From: Elysia crispata
Taxonomy: Eukaryota > Mollusca > Gastropoda > Plakobranchidae
Assembly: GCA_033675545.1 (NCBI GenBank)
Contig: JAWDGP010006571.1
Span: 35,653-99,652 of the forward strand
Direction of reading: 5' to 3'
Length of the DNA: 64,000 nucleotides
A program made the translations under genes and the position numbers. Below, piece after piece: positions 37,701-52,700 of this stretch (position 1 is its first letter; each line of letters starts with the position of its first letter). The notes beneath the pieces were generated by a model that had not been told where the DNA came from, did not search any database, and saw only the letters and a list, made by a program, of their open reading frames with translations.

Positions 37701-40700
37701 TGTAGTTGTATTTGTTGTAGTTGTAGTTGTACTTGTTGTAGTTGTAAATGTATTTGTACTTGTTGTAGTTGTAGTTGTACTTGTACTTCTTGTAGTTGTA
37801 GTTGTCCTTGTACTTGTTGTAATTTTAGATGTATTTAATGTATTTGTAGTTGTAATTGTTGTAGTTGTAGTTCTATTTGTACTTGTTGTAGTTGTAGTTG
37901 TACTTGTACATGTTGTAGTTGTAGTTGTACTTGTACTTGTACTTGTTGTAGTTGTAGTTCTATTTGTACTTGTTGTAGTTGTAATTGTACATGTTGTAGT
38001 TGTAGTTGTACTTGTACTTGTACTTGTTGTAGTTGTAATTGTACTTGTACTTGTTGTCGATGTAGTTGTAGTTGTACTTCTCGTAGTTGTAGTTGTACTT
38101 GTACTTGTACTTCTTAGAGTTTTAGGATTACTTTTACTTATTGTAGTTGCAGTTAGACTTGTTGTACTTGTAGTAGTACTTGTACTTGTTGTAGTTGGAG
38201 TTAGACTTTTTGTTCTTGTAGAAGTACTTGTACTTGTTGTAGTTGTAGTTGTACTTGTTCTTGTTGTATTTGTAATGTACTTATGGTAGCTATTGTTGTA
38301 TTTGTACTTGTTGTAGTTGTAGTTGTACTTGTTATAGTTGTAGTTGTAGTTGTAGTTGTACTTGTTGTAGATTTGGTTGTATTTGTACTTGTACTTGTAG
38401 TTGTAGTTGTACTTGTACTTGATGTAGTTGTAGTGTCAGTTGTACTTGTTATAGTTGTAGTTTTTATTGTACTTGTTTTAGTTGTAGTTGTAGTTGTACT
38501 TGTTGTAGTTGTAGTTGTTATTGTATTTGTTATAGTTGTACTTGTAGTTGTACTTGTTCTAGTTGTAGTTTTACTTGGTGTAGTCTTAGTTGTAATTGTA
38601 GTTGTACTTGTTGTAGTTTTAGTTGTACTTGTACTTGTTGTACTTGTATTTGTTGTAGGTGTAGTTGTACCGGTACTTTTTGTAGTTGTAGTTGTACTTC
38701 TTGTTGTTGTAGTTGTACTTGTTGCATTTGTAGTTGTAGTTGTAGTTGTTGTAGTTGTAGTTGTACTTGTTGTAGTTGTAGTTGTACTTGTTGTAGTTGT
38801 AGGAATACTTGTACTTGTTGGAGTTGGAGTTAGACTTGTTGTACTTGTAGATGTACTTGTACTTGTTGTAGTTGTAGTTGTAGTTGTAAATGTAGTTGTA
38901 CTTGCTGTGGTTGGGGTTGTACTTGTACTTGTTTTATTTGTAGTTCCTTTTGTACTTGTTGTAGTTTTAGTTGTACTTGTTGTAGTTGTACTTAATGTAC
39001 TTATAATTGTACTTGTAGATTTAGTTGTACTTGTACTTGTTGTAGTTGTCCTTGCACTTGTTCTAGTTTTAGTTTTACATGTTCTAGTTCTATTTGTACT
39101 TGTACTTATACTTTTTGTCGATGTAGTTGTAGTTATATTTGTTGTAGTTGCAATTTTACTTTTTGTAGTTATAATTGTACTTGTTGTAGTTGTAGTTGTA
39201 GTTGTACTTGTTGTAGTTGTAGTTGTACCTGTACTTGTTTTAGTTGTGATTTTAGTTGTACTTTTTGAAGTTTTAGTTGTAGTTGTACTTGTAATTGTAC
39301 TTGTTTAATTGTAGTTGCACTTAATGCACTTGTAGTTTTACTTGTTGTAGTTGTAGTTGTACTTGCACTTCTAATTGCTGTAGTTGTAGTTGTCATTGTA
39401 AGTGTACTTGTAGTTTTATTTGTATTTGTACTTGTTGTACTTTTACTTGTACTTGTTGTAGTTGTAGTTGTACTTGTTCCTTTTTTAGTTGTACTTGTAC
39501 TTGTTGTAGTTGTAGTTGTAGTTGTATATTTTTGTAGTTGTAGTTGTTATTGTGTTTGTTGTAGTTGTAGTTGTACCTGTACTTGTTGTAGTTGTAGTTG
39601 TAGTTGTAGTTGTATTTTTTGTAGTTTTAGATGTACTTGTACCTGTTGTAGTTCAAATTGCATTTGTATTTGTTGTAGTTGTACATGTTGCATTTGTAGT
39701 TGTAGTTGTAGTTGTTGTAGTTGTAGTTGTACATGTTGTAGTTTTAGTTGTAATTGTACTTGTTGTAGTTGTAGTTGTATCTCTACTTGTTGTAGTCTTA
39801 GATGTAGTTGTATTTTTGTAGTTTTAGTTGTAATTCTAATTGTTTTAGTTGTAGTTTTACTAAATGTACTTGTAGTTGTACTTGTTGTAGTTGTAGTTGT
39901 ACTTATACTTGTACTTGTTGTAGTTGTTTTTGTACTTCTACTTGTTGTAGTTGTACTTGTTCTAGTTAAAGTTGTACTTGTACTTGTTGTAGTTGTACTT
40001 TTACTTGTACTTGTTGCAGTTGTAGTTGTTCTTTTTGTAGTTGTAGTTTTAGTTGTTGTAGTTGTAGTTATCGATCTACTTTTACTTGTTGTAGTTGTAT
40101 TGTACATGTACTTGTTGTAGTTGTAGATGTATTTGTACTTTTTGTAGTTTTAGTTGTACTTTTTTTAGTTGTAGTTATAATTGCACTTGTACTTGTTGTA
40201 TATGAAGTTGTAATTTTACTTGTTGTAGTTGTAGTTGTAATTGTTGTAGTTGTAAATGTATTTGTATTTGTTCTAGTTGTAGTTGTACTTCTTGATGTTC
40301 TAAATGTACCTGTACTTGTTGCGCTTGTAGTTGTACTTGTTGCAGTTGTACTTGTTGTAGTTGTACTTTTGCTTGTTGTAGTTGTAGTTGTAATTATACT
40401 TGTTGTAGTTGTAGTTGTACTTGTTGTAGTTGTAGTTGTTCTTGTTTTAGTTGTAGTTATACTTGTACTTGTACTTTTGTTGTAGTTTTATTTGTATTTG
40501 TTGTAGCTGTAGTTTTACTTGTTGTAGTTGTAGTTGTATTTGTTGTAGTTGTACTTTTACTTGTACTTTGTGTAGTTGTAGGTGTACTTACACTTGTTGT
40601 AGTTGTAGGTGTGCTTAATGTAGTTGTAGTTGTACTTGTTGTAGTTGTAGTTGTACTTGTTGTAGTTGTAGTTGTAGTTGTATTTGTACTTGTTGTAGTT

Positions 40701-43700
40701 GTAGCTGTTCTTGTACTTGTTATAGTTGTAGTTGTATTTGTACTTGTTGTAGTTGTACTTATTGTAGTTGTAGTTGATTTTGTACTTATTGTAGTTGTAG
40801 TTGTAGTTGTACTTGTTGTAGTTGTAGTTGTACTTGTTCTGGTTGTAGTTGTGCTTGTTATAGTTGTATTTGTACTTCTTGTAGTTATAGTTGTAGTTGT
40901 ACTTGTTAATGTACTTGTTGTAATGGTAGTTGTAATTGTACTTTTTGTAGTTGTAGTTAAAGTTGTACTTGTTGTAGTTGAAATCGCACTTGTATTTGTT
41001 GTACTTGTACTTGTTGTAGTTGTAGTTGTAGTTTTAGTTGTACTTGTTGTAGTTGTAGTTATAACTGTTGTAGTTTTTGTTGTACTTGTACTTGTTGTAG
41101 TTGTAGTTGTACTTGTATATTTTGTAGTTGTAAATGTACTTATACTTGTAGTTTTAGTTTTAGTTGTACTTTCTGTAGTTGTAATTGTACTTGTTGTAGT
41201 TGTAGTTGTAATTGTTCTTTTTGTACTTGTAATTGTACTTGTACTTGTTGTAGTTGTAGTTGTAGATGTAGTTCTACTTCTTGTAGTTGTAGTTGTACTT
41301 GTTGTAGTTGTTGTTGTACTTGTACTTGTTGAAGTTGAAAGGCACTTGTTCTAGTTGTAGTTTTACTTGTTCTAGTTGTAGTTGTACTTGTACTTGTACT
41401 TCTTATCGATGTAGTTGTAGTTTTATTTCTTGTAGTTGCAATTGTACTTTTTGTAGTTGTAATTTTACTTGTTGTAGTTGTAGTTGTACTTGTACTTCTT
41501 GTAGTTGCAGTTGTAGTTTTATTTGTACTTGTTGTAGTTGTAGTTGTACCTGTACTCTATGTAGTTGTAGCTGTAGTTGTACTTTTTGTAGTTTCAGTTG
41601 TAGTTGTAGTTGTAATTGTACTTGTTTTAGTTGTAGTTGTACGTAATGTACTTGTATTTGTACTTGTTGTAGTTGTAGTTGCACTTGTTGTACTTGGATT
41701 TGAAGTTGTAGGTGTACTTGATGTAGTTGTAATTAAACTTGTATTTGTTGTAGTTGTAGCTGTAGTTGCACTTGTTATAGTTGTAGTTGTACATGTACTT
41801 TTTGTAGTTGTAATTGATCTTGTTCTGGTTGTAGTTGTACTTGTACTTGTACTTGTTGTAGTTGTAGTTGTAGATGTACTTTTTGTAGTTGTAGTTGTAA
41901 TTGTACTTGTTGTAGTTGTAGTTGTACTTGTTCTACTAGTAGTTGTAGTTGTACTTGTACTTGTATTTGTTGTAGTTGTAGGAATACTTGTACTTGTTGT
42001 AGTTGGAGTTACACTTGTTATAGTTGTAGTTTTAGTTCTACTTGTTGTAGTTGTAGTTGTAGTTGTACTTGTTGTAGTTGTAGTTGTACCTGTACTTGTT
42101 GTAGTTGTAGTTGTAGAATTATTTTTGTAGTTTTAGTTGTAGTTGTAGTTGTACTTGTTATAGTTGTAGTTGTACTTGTTGTAGTTGTAGTTATACTTGT
42201 ACTTGTTGTACTTGTAGTTGTAGTTGTGCCTGTTGTAATTGTAGTTATACTTGTTCTTGTTGTAGTTTTACTTGTACTTGTACTTGGTGCACTTATAATT
42301 GTACTTGTGGTACTTATAATTGTACTTGTTGTCGTTGTAGTTGTATTTTTGTAGTTGTAGTTATACTTGTACTTGTTGTAATTGTGGTTGTTCTTGCAGT
42401 TGTTCTTGTACTTGTACTTGTTGTAGTTTCAGTTGTTCTGTTGTAGTTATAGTTGTACTTGTACTTGTTGTAGGAATTGTAGTTGTAGTTGTACTTGTAG
42501 TTGTACTTGTAATTTTTGTAGTTGTACTTGTACTTGTTGTAGTTGTAGTTGTACTTGTACTTGTACATTTTGTAGTTGTAAATGTACTTATACTTGTAGT
42601 TTTAGTTGTAGTTGTACTTGTTGTACTTGTACTTGTTGTAGTTGCAGTTGTACTTGTACTTGTTGTAGTTGTACTTGTTTTTGTAAATGTTGTAGTTGTA
42701 CTTGTACTTGTTGTAGTTGTAGTTGTACTTGTACTTGTTATAATTGTACTTGTTCTTGTTGTAGTTGTAATTATACTTGTTTTAGTTGTACTTGTAGTGG
42801 TTCTTGTTGAAATTGTACTTGTTGTAGTTGTAGTTGTACTTGTACTTGTACTTGTTGTAGTTGTAGTTGTACTTGTTATTTATGTACTTGTACTTGTACT
42901 TGTATTTGTTGTAGTTGTAGTCGTACTTTTTGTAGTTGTACTTGTACTTGTACTTGTTGTAGTTGTAGTTGTACTTGTTGTAGTTGTAGTTGTACTTGTA
43001 TTTGTTGTAGTTGTAGTTGTACTTGTTTTAGTTGTAGTTGTACTTGTTGTAGTTGTAGTTGTACTTGTATTTTTTGTAGTTGTAGATGTACTTGTACTTG
43101 TTGTAGTTGTAGTTATATATGTACTTGTTGTAGTTGTAGTTGTATTATTGTAGTTGTAGTTGTAGATGTACATGTTGTTGTAGTTGTAAGTTACTTGTTG
43201 TAGTTGTAGTTGTTTTTGTAATTGTTGTAGTTGTACTTGTACTTGTTGTAGTTGTAGTTGAACTTGTACTTGTTGTAGTTGTACTTGTTCTTGTTGTAGT
43301 TGTAATTATACTTAATTTAGTTGTAGTTGTACTTGTTCTTGTTGTATTTGTACTTGTACTTGTACTTATTGTAGTTGTAGTTGTACTTGGTCTACTTGTA
43401 CTTGTTGTAGTTGTAATCGCACTTGTACATGTTGTAGTTGTAGTTGTAGTTGTACTTGTAATGTTACTTGTTGTATCTGTATTTGTACTTGTTGTTGTTG
43501 TAGTTGTACTTGTTCTTTATGTACTTGTACTCGTACTTCTATCTGTTCTAGTTGTAGTTGAATTTGTACATGTTGTAGTTGTAGTTGTACTTGTACTTGT
43601 ACTTCTTGTATCGTACTTGTACTTATTGTAGTTGTATTTGTACTTGTACTTTTTGTCGATGTAGTTGTAGTTGTATTTATTGTAGTTCCAAACTACTTTT

Positions 43701-46700
43701 TGTAATTGTAGTTGTATTTGTTGTAGTTGTACTTGTACTTGATGTAGTTGTAGTTGTACTTGTACTTGTTGTGGTTGTAGTTGTAGTTGTAGTTGTACTT
43801 GGTGTAGTTGTAGTTGTATTTGTTGTAGTTGTAGTTGTACTTGTTGTAGTTGTAGTTGTACTTGTTGTAGTTGTAGTTGTACTTGTACTTGTTGTAGTTG
43901 TACTTGCACTTGTTGTAGTTCTAGTTGCATTTGTACTTGTTGTAGTTGTAGTTCTACTTGTACTTCTCGTAGTTGTAGTTGTACTTGTTGTAGTGGTAGT
44001 TTTACTTGTACTTTTACTTGTTGTAGTTGTAGTTGTACTTGTTGTAGTTGTAGTTGTACTTGTTCTTGTTGTTGTTGTAGTTGTACTTGTACTTGTTGTA
44101 GTTGTAGTTGTACTTGTACTTGTACTTGTTGTAGTTGTAGTTGTACTTGTACTTGTTGTAGTTGTAGTTCTACTTGTACTTGTTGTAGTTGTAGTTGTAC
44201 TTGTACTTGTACTTCTTGTAGTTGTACTTGTACTTGTTGTAGTTGTAGTTGTAGTTGTATTTTTTGTAGTTGTAGTTGTACTTGTTGTAGTTGTAGTTGT
44301 ACTTGTTGTAGTTGTAGTTGTACTTGTTGTAGTTGTAGTTGTACTTGTACTTGTTGTAGTTGTAGTTGTAGTTGTAGTTGTACTTGTTGTAGTTGTAGTT
44401 GTACTTAATTTTGTTGTAGGTTTACTTGTACTTGTTGTAGTTGTAGTTGTACTTGTATCTATTGTAGTTGTAGTTGTAGTTATACTTGTTGTAGTGGTAG
44501 TTGTTCTTGTACTTGTTGTAATAGTAGTTGTACATGTACTTTTTGTACTTGTAGTTATTGTACTTGTAGTTGTACTTGTACTTGTACTTGTAGTTGTAGT
44601 TGTAATTGTACTTGTTGTAGTTGTAGTTGTACTTCAACTTATTGTAGTTGTAGTTGTACATATACTTGACGTAGTTGTAGTTGTACTTGTTGTAGTTGTA
44701 GTTTACTTGTTATAGTTGTAGTTGTTTTTGTAATTGTTGTAGTTGTAGTTGTACTTGTTGTAGTTGTAGTTGTACTTGTACTTGTTGTAGTTATAATTGT
44801 ACTTGTACTTGTTGTAGTTGTGGTTGTAGTTGTACTTGTTGTAGTTGTACTTGTACTTGTTGTTGTCGTTGTACTTGTATTTGTTGTAGTTGTAATTGAA
44901 GTTCTTGTTGTTGTAGTTTTTCTTGTTTTAGTTGTAGTTGTACTGTACTTGTTGTAGTTGTAGTTGTAGTTGTAGTTGTACTTGTTGTAGTTGTAGTTGT
45001 ACTTTTTGTAGTTGTAGTTGTAATTGTAGTTGTACTTGTTGTAGTTTTAGTTGTACTCGTACTTGTTGTACTTGTACTTGTTGTAGTTGTAGTTGTACTT
45101 GTACTTTTTTTTAGTTGTACTTGTACTTATTGTAGTTGTAGTTGTAGTTGTACTTGTTGTAGTTGTAGTTGTAGTTGTAGTTGTACTTGTTGTAGTTGTA
45201 GTTGTTTTTGAACTTGTATTTGTTGTGGTTCCAATTGTACTTTTTGTACTTGTAATTGTTTTTGTTGTAGTTGTACTTGTACTTGTACTTCTCGTAATTG
45301 TTGTTGTACTTGTTGTAGTTGTAGCTGTACTTCTTATTGTACTTGTTGTATCTGTATTTGTACTTGTTGTAGTTGTAGTTTTACTTGTTCTTGATGTACT
45401 TGTTCTTGTACTTGTACTTGTTGTAGTTGTAGTCGTTCTTGTTGTAGTTGTACTTGTACTAATACTTGTTGTAGTTGTAGTTGCACTTGTACATGTTGTA
45501 GTTGTAGTTGTAGTTGTACTTGTTGTATTTGTAGTTGTAGTTGTAGTTGTACTTGTTCTAGTTGTTGTTGTACTTGTACTTGTTGTAGTTGTAGTTGTAC
45601 TTGTTGTAGTTGTAGTTGTTTTTGTACTTGTTGTAGTTGTAGTTGCACTTGAACATTTTGTAGTTGTAGTTGTAGTTGTAGTTGTTGTAGTTGTAGTTGT
45701 ACTTGTTGTAGTTGTAGTTGTTTTTGTAATGGTTGCAGTTGTAGTTGTACTTCTTGTAGTTGTAGTTGTACTTGTACTTCTTGTAATTGTACTTGTTATA
45801 GTTGTACTTGTTTTTGAACATGTACTTGTTGTGGTTCCAGTTGTACTTTTTGTACTTGTAATTGTTTTTTGGTATAGATGTACTTTTACTTGTACTTCTC
45901 GTAGTTGTAGTTGTACTTGCTGTAGTTTTACTTCTATTTGTACTTGTTGTAGTTGTACTTGTACTTGTATTTGTTTAAACATCAGTTGTACTTGTTGTAA
46001 TTGAAGTTGTACTTGTTATACTTGTAGTTGTACTTATACTTGTAGTTGTAGTTGTTCTTGTTTTAGTTGTAGTTATACTTGCACTTGTACTTGTTGTAGT
46101 TAAAGTTGTACTTGTAGTAGTTGTAGTTGTAGTTGTACTTGTTGTACTTGTAGTTGCACTTGTTCAAGTGGTAGTTATACTTTTTGTAGTTGTACTTGTT
46201 GTACTTGTACGTGTTGTAGTTGTACTTGTACTTGTTTTAGTTGTAGTTGTACTTGTACTTGTTTTAGTTGTAGTTGTACTTGTACTTGTACTTGTAGTGT
46301 TGTAGTTGTAGTTGTAGTTGTTGTAGTTGTATTTGTTGTTGTACTTTTTGTAGTTGTAGTTATAGTTGTACTTTTTGTAGTTGTACTTTTACTTATACTT
46401 GTTGTAGGTGTAGTTGTAGTTGTTGTAGTTGTAGTTTTACTTGTACTTGTTGTAATTGTAGTGTACTTCTACTTGTTGTAGTTGTAGTTGAACTTGTTGT
46501 TGTTGTAGTTTTAATTGTTGTAGTTGTAGTTGTACTTGTTGTAGGTGTAGTTGTAGTTTTTCTTTTTGTAGTTGTAGTTGTAGTTGTTCTTGTAACGGTT
46601 GTAGTTGTAGTTCTACTTGTACTTGTTATAGTTGTACTTGTAATAAAGTCTTGTACTTGTTGTTATTATACTTGTACTTGTTGTAGTTGTACTTGTACTT

Positions 46701-49700
46701 GTTGAAGTTGTACTGGTACTTGTACTTGTGGTAGGTGATAATGTACTTGTACTTGTTGTAGTTGTATATGTACTTTTTGTAGTTGTTGTTGTAATTGTAG
46801 TTGTACTTGTGGTAGTTTTAGTTGTACTCGTACTTGTTGTACTTGTACTTGTTGTAGTTGTAGTTGTACTTGTACTTTTTTTAGTTGTACTTCTACTTAT
46901 TGTAGGTGTAGTTGTACTTATTGTAGTTGTAGTTGTAGTTGTAGTTGTACTTGTTGTAGTGTAGTTGTTTTTGAACTTGTATTTGTTATGGTTCCAATTG
47001 TACTTTTTGTGCTTTTAATTTTTTTTTGTAGTTGTACTTGTACTTGTACTTCTCGTAATTGTTGTTGTACTTGTTGTAGTTGAAGTTGTACTTCTAATTG
47101 TACTTGTTGTATTAGCAGTTGTACTTGTTGTAGTTGTAGGTGTACTAGCACTTGTACTTGTTGTAGTTGTAGTTGTACTTGAATTTGTTGTAGTTGTAGT
47201 TGTACTTGTTGTAGTTGTATTTGTACTTGTTGCAGTTTTAGTTGTAGTTATACTTTTTGTAGTTGTACTTGTTGTACTTCTACTTGTATTTGTTGTAGTT
47301 GTACTTGTACTTGTTGTAGTTGTAGTTGTACTTGTTGTAGTTGTACTTGTTATAGTTGTAGTTGTAGTTGTACTTGTTGTAGTTGCAGTTGTACTTCTAC
47401 ATGTAGTTGTTGTAGTTGTATTTCTACTTGTTGTAGTTGTAGTTGTACTTGTTGTAGTTGTAGTTGTTTTAGTTGTAGTTGTTTTTGTATTTCTTGTAGT
47501 GTTACTTGTACTTGTATTTGTTGGAATTAGAGTTGTACTTGTTGTTAATATAGTTGTACTTGTTGTAGTTGTAGTTGTACTTGTACTTGTTGTAGTTGTA
47601 GTTGTACATAAACTTGTTGTAGTTGTAGTTGTAGTTGTACTTGTTGTAGTTTTAGTTGCACTTGTACTTGTTGTAGTTGTAGCTGTACTTGTACTTTTTG
47701 TTGTTTTCATTGTAGTTGTATTTGTAATTTTAATTGTTTTAGTTGTATTTGTACTTAATGTACTTGTAGTTGTACTTGTTGTAGTTGTAGTTATACTTGC
47801 ATTTGTACTTAATGTAGTTGTTTTTGTACTTCTACTTGTTGTAGTTGTACTTGTTCTAGTTAAATATGTACTTGTACTTGTTGTAGTTGTACTTGTACTT
47901 GTACTTGTTGGAATTGGAGTTGTACTTGTTGTTATTAGATTTTTAATTGTTGTAGTTTTAGTTGTACTTGTACTTGTTGTAGTTGTAGTTGTAGTTGTAG
48001 TTGTACTTGTTATAGTTCTAGTTGTACTTGTACTTGTTGTAGTTGTAGTTGCACTTGTACATATTGTAGTTGTAGTAGATTTCTACTTGTTGTAGTTGTA
48101 GTTACACTTAATATAATTGTAGTTGTACTTGTTGTAGTTGTAGTTGTACTTGCTGCAGTTGTTTTACTTATTGTAGTTGTAGTTGTACTTGTACTTGTTG
48201 TAGTTGTAATTGTACTTGTTGTAGTTGTACTTGTTGTAGTTGTAGTTGTACTTGTTGTAGTTGTAGTTGTACTTATTGTACTTGTAGTTGTACTTATAAT
48301 TGTTGAAGTTGTAGTTGTACTTGTTGTAGTTGTAGTTGTTCTTGTTTTCGTTGTTATTATACTTGCACTTGTACTTGTTGTAGTTGTACTTGTACTAGTT
48401 GTAGTTGTAGTTGTATTTGTTGTACTTGTAGTTGTACTTGTTTAAGTGGTAGTTATACTTCTTGTAGTTGTAGTTGTACTTGTACCTCTTCTAGTTGTTT
48501 TAGTAGTAGTTGTACTTGTACTTGTACTTGTTGTACTTGTAGTTGTACTTGTTGTAGTTGTAGTTGTAATTGTAGTTGTAGTTGTAATTGTAGTTGCACT
48601 TGTTGCAGATTTAGTTGTACTTGTACTTGTTGTACTTGTACTTGTAGTTATAGTTATATTTGTTTCTTTTTTAGTTGTACTTGTATTTGTAGTTGATGTA
48701 ATTGTAGTTGTAGTTGTATTTGTTGTAGTTGTAGTTGTAGTTGTTGTTGTACTTGTTGTATTTGTAGTTGTACTTGTTGTAGATGTAGTTGTACCTGTAC
48801 TTGTTGTAGTTATAGTTGTAATAGTATTTTTTGTAGTTTTAGTAATACTTATACCTGTTGTAGTTGTATTTGCACTTGTATTTGTTGTAGTTGTCCTTGT
48901 TGCATTTGTAGTTGTAGTTTTAGTTGTTGTAGTTGTAGTTGTACTTGTTGTAGTTGTAGTTGTACTTGTTGTATTTGTAAGAATACTTGTACTTGTTGTA
49001 GTTGTACTTCCTGTAGTTGTGGTTTTAGTTGTTGTAGTTTTACTTGTACTTGTACTTGTTGTTGTAAGATTTGTTGAAGTTGTAGTTGTACTTGTTGTAG
49101 TTGTAGTTGTAATTGTATTGTGTTAGTTGTTCTTGCACTTCTTCAAGTTGTAGTTTTACTTGTTCTAGATCTAGTTGTTCTTGTACTTCTACTTTTTGTC
49201 GTTGTAGTTTTAGTTGTATTTGTTGTAGTTGCAATTTTACTTTTTGTATTTGAAATTGTACCTGTTATAGTTGTAGTTGTACCTATACTTCTTGTAATTG
49301 TAGCTGTAGTTGTATTTGTACTTGTTGTAGTTGTAGTTGTACCTGTACTTGATGTAGTTGTAGTTGTAGTTGTACTTTTTGTAAATTTAATTGTAGTTGT
49401 AGTTGTAATTGTACTTGTTTTATTTGTAGTTGTACTTAATGTACTTGTAGTTGTACTTGTTGTAGTTGTAGTTGCACTTGACATTGTACTTGTTGTAGTT
49501 GTACTTGTACTGGTACTTGTTGTAGTTGTAGTTTTACTTGTACTTGTTGTAGTTGTAGTTGTAGTTGTACTTGTTATAGTTGTAGTTGTACTTATACTTG
49601 TTGTAGTTGTAGTTGCTCTTGTTTTAGTTGTAGTTATACTTGCACTTGTACTTGTTGTAGTTGTAGTTGTACTTGTTGTAGTTGTAGTGTTTTTGAACTT

Positions 49701-52700
49701 GTATTAATTGTGGTTGCAATTGTACTTTTTGTGGTTGTAATTTTACTTGTTGTAGTTGTACTTGTACTTGTACTTGTTGTAGTTGTAGTTGTACTTATTG
49801 TAGTTGTAGTTGTAATTCTTGTATTTTTAGTTGTAATTGTTCTTGTTGTAGTTCTAGGTGCACTTGTTGTGGTTGTAGTTGTACTTCTACTTGTTGTAGT
49901 TCTACTTGTACTTGTTTTAGTTGTAGTTCTTGTAGTTGTAGTTGTACTTGTTTAAGTTGTAGTTACACTTGCACTTAATCTTGTTGTAGTTGTCGTTGTA
50001 TTTGTAGTAGTTGTAGTTGTAGTTGTACTTTTTTTACTTGTTGTAGTTGTACTTGTACTTGTTGTAGTTGTAGTTGTACTTTTACTTTTTTTTAGTTGTA
50101 GTTGTACTTGTACTTGTTATAGTTGTAGTTGCACTTGTACTTGTTGTAGTTGTAGTTGTAATTGTTGTTGTTGTAGTTGTACTTGTTGCATTTGTAGTTG
50201 TAGTTGTAGTTGTTGTAGTTGTTGTACTTGTACTTGTTGTAGTTGTAGTTGTATTTCTTGTAGTTGTAGGAATACTTGTACTTGTTGTGTTGGAGTTAGA
50301 CTTGTTGTACTTGTAGATTTACTTGTAATTGTTGTAGTTGTAGTTGTACTATTACTTGCTGTAGTTGTGGTTGTACTTATTGTAATTGTAATTGTACATG
50401 TTTTAGTTTTAGTTGTACTTGTTTTAGTTGTACTTGTTGTAGTTGTAGTTGTACTTGTTGTAGTTGTAGTTGTACTTGTACTTGTTGTAGTCTTAGTTGC
50501 ACTTGTTCTAGTTGTAGTTTTACTTGTTCTAGTTCTAGTTGTACTTGTACTTGTACTTTTTGTCGATGTAGTTGTAGTTGTATTTGTTGTTGTTGCAATT
50601 GTACTTTTTGTAGTTGTAATTGTAATTGTTGTAGTTGTAGTTGTACTTGTACTTTTTGAAGTCTAGTTGTACTTGTTGTAGTTGTAGTTCTAGTTGTACT
50701 TGTTGTAGTCTTAGTGGTACCTGTACTTGTTGTAGTTGTAGCTGTAGTTGTACTTTTTGTAGTTTGTAGTTGTAATTGTACTTGTTTTAGTTGTAGTTTT
50801 CTTAATGTACTTGTAGTTGTACTTGTTGTAGCTGTAGTCGTACTTCCACTTGCAAATGTTGTAGTTGTAGTTGTACTTGTACTTGTACTTGTTGTAGTTG
50901 TACTTGTTCTAGGTGTAGTTGCACTTGTACTTGTTGTAGTTGTAGTTGCACTTTTTTTAGTTGTAGTTATACTTGCCCTTGTACTTGTATATGTTGTAGT
51001 TGTACTTGTACTTGTTGTAATTGTACTTGTTGTAGTTGTAGTTGTACTTGTTGTAGTTGTTTTCGAACTTGTATTTTTTGTGGTTGCATTTGTACTTTTT
51101 GTAGTTGTAATTGTTCTTGTTGTAGTTGTACTTGTACTTGAACTTCTCGTAGTTGTAGTTGTACCTGCTGTAGTTTTACTTCTACTTGTACTTGTTGTAG
51201 ATGTACTTGTACTTGTACTTGTTTAGACTGCAGTTGTACTTGTTTTAATTGGAGTTGTACTTGTTATACTTTTAGTTGTACTTATACTTGTTGTAGTTGT
51301 AATTGTCCATGTTGTAGTTGTAGTTGTTCTTGTTTTAGTTGCAGTTATACTTGCACTTGTACTTGTTGTAGTTGTAGTTGTACTTGTAGTAGTTGTACAT
51401 GTTGTACTTGTATTTGCACTTGTTCAAGTTGTAGTTATACTTGCACTTGTACTTGTTGTAGTTGTAGTTGTAATTCCTGTAGTTGTAGTTGTACTTGTAC
51501 TGTTGTAGTTGTTTTAGTTGTAGTTGTACTTTTACTTGTACTTGTTGTTGTTGTAGTTGTAATTGTAGTTGTACTTGTTGTAATTTTAGTTGTATTTGTA
51601 CGTGTTGTACTTGTACTTGTACTTGTTGTAGTTGTAGTTGTACTGTTCCTTTTAAAGTTGTATTTGTACTTGTACTTGTTGTAGTTGTAGTTGTATTTGT
51701 TGTAGTTGTAGTTGTAGTTGTAGTTGTACTTGTTGTAGTTGTACCTGTACTTGTTGTAGTTGTAGTTGTAGTTGTATTTTTTGTAGTTGTAGTTGTACTT
51801 GTACCTGTGAGTAGTTGAAATTGCATTGTATTTTTTGTAGTTGTACATGTTGCATTTGTAGTTGTAGTTTTAGTTGTTGTAGTTGTAGTTGTACTTTTTA
51901 TAGTTGTAGTTGTACTTGTTGTAGTTGTAGGAATACTTGTACTTGTTGTAGTTGAAGTTACGCTTGTTGTTTTTGTAGATGTACTTTTACTTGTTGTAGT
52001 TGTGTTTGTACTTGTACTTTTACTTGTTGTAGTTGTAGGAATATTTTTACATTTTGTAGTTTAAGTTACACTTGTTGTACTTGTAGTAGTACTTGTGTTT
52101 GTTGTAGTTGGAGTTAGACTTTTTGTCCTTGTACTTGAACTTGTACTTGTTGCAGTTGTAGTTGTAGTTGTAGTTGCACTTGTTGTAGTTGTAGTTGCCC
52201 TTGTACAAGTTGTAGTTGTAGTTGAAGTTGTACTTTTTGTAGTTGTAGTTGTAATTGCAGTTGTACGTGTTGTAGTTGTAGTTGTACATGTTGTAGTTGT
52301 AGTTGCACTTGTACCTGTTATTGTATTAGTTGTACTTGTTCTGTTGTAGTTTTACTTGTTCTAGTTGTAGTTGAACTTGTATTTGTTGTAGTTGTAGTTG
52401 TATTTGTACTTTTTGTCGATGTAGTTGTATTTGTATTTGTTCTAGTTGCAATTGTACTTGTACTTCTCGTAGTTGTAGTTGTACTTGTTGTAGTTGTAGT
52501 TGTACTTGTACTTGTACTTGTTGTAGTTGTAGAAATACTTGTACTTGTTGTAGTTGGAGTTAGACTTATTGTACATTTAGTTGTACTTGTACTTCTTGTA
52601 GATGTAGTTGTTGTTGTAGTTATACTTGTTGTAGTTGTAGTTATACTTGTTGTAGTAGTAGTTGTACTTGTACTTGTGGTAGTTCTACTTGTATTTGTAC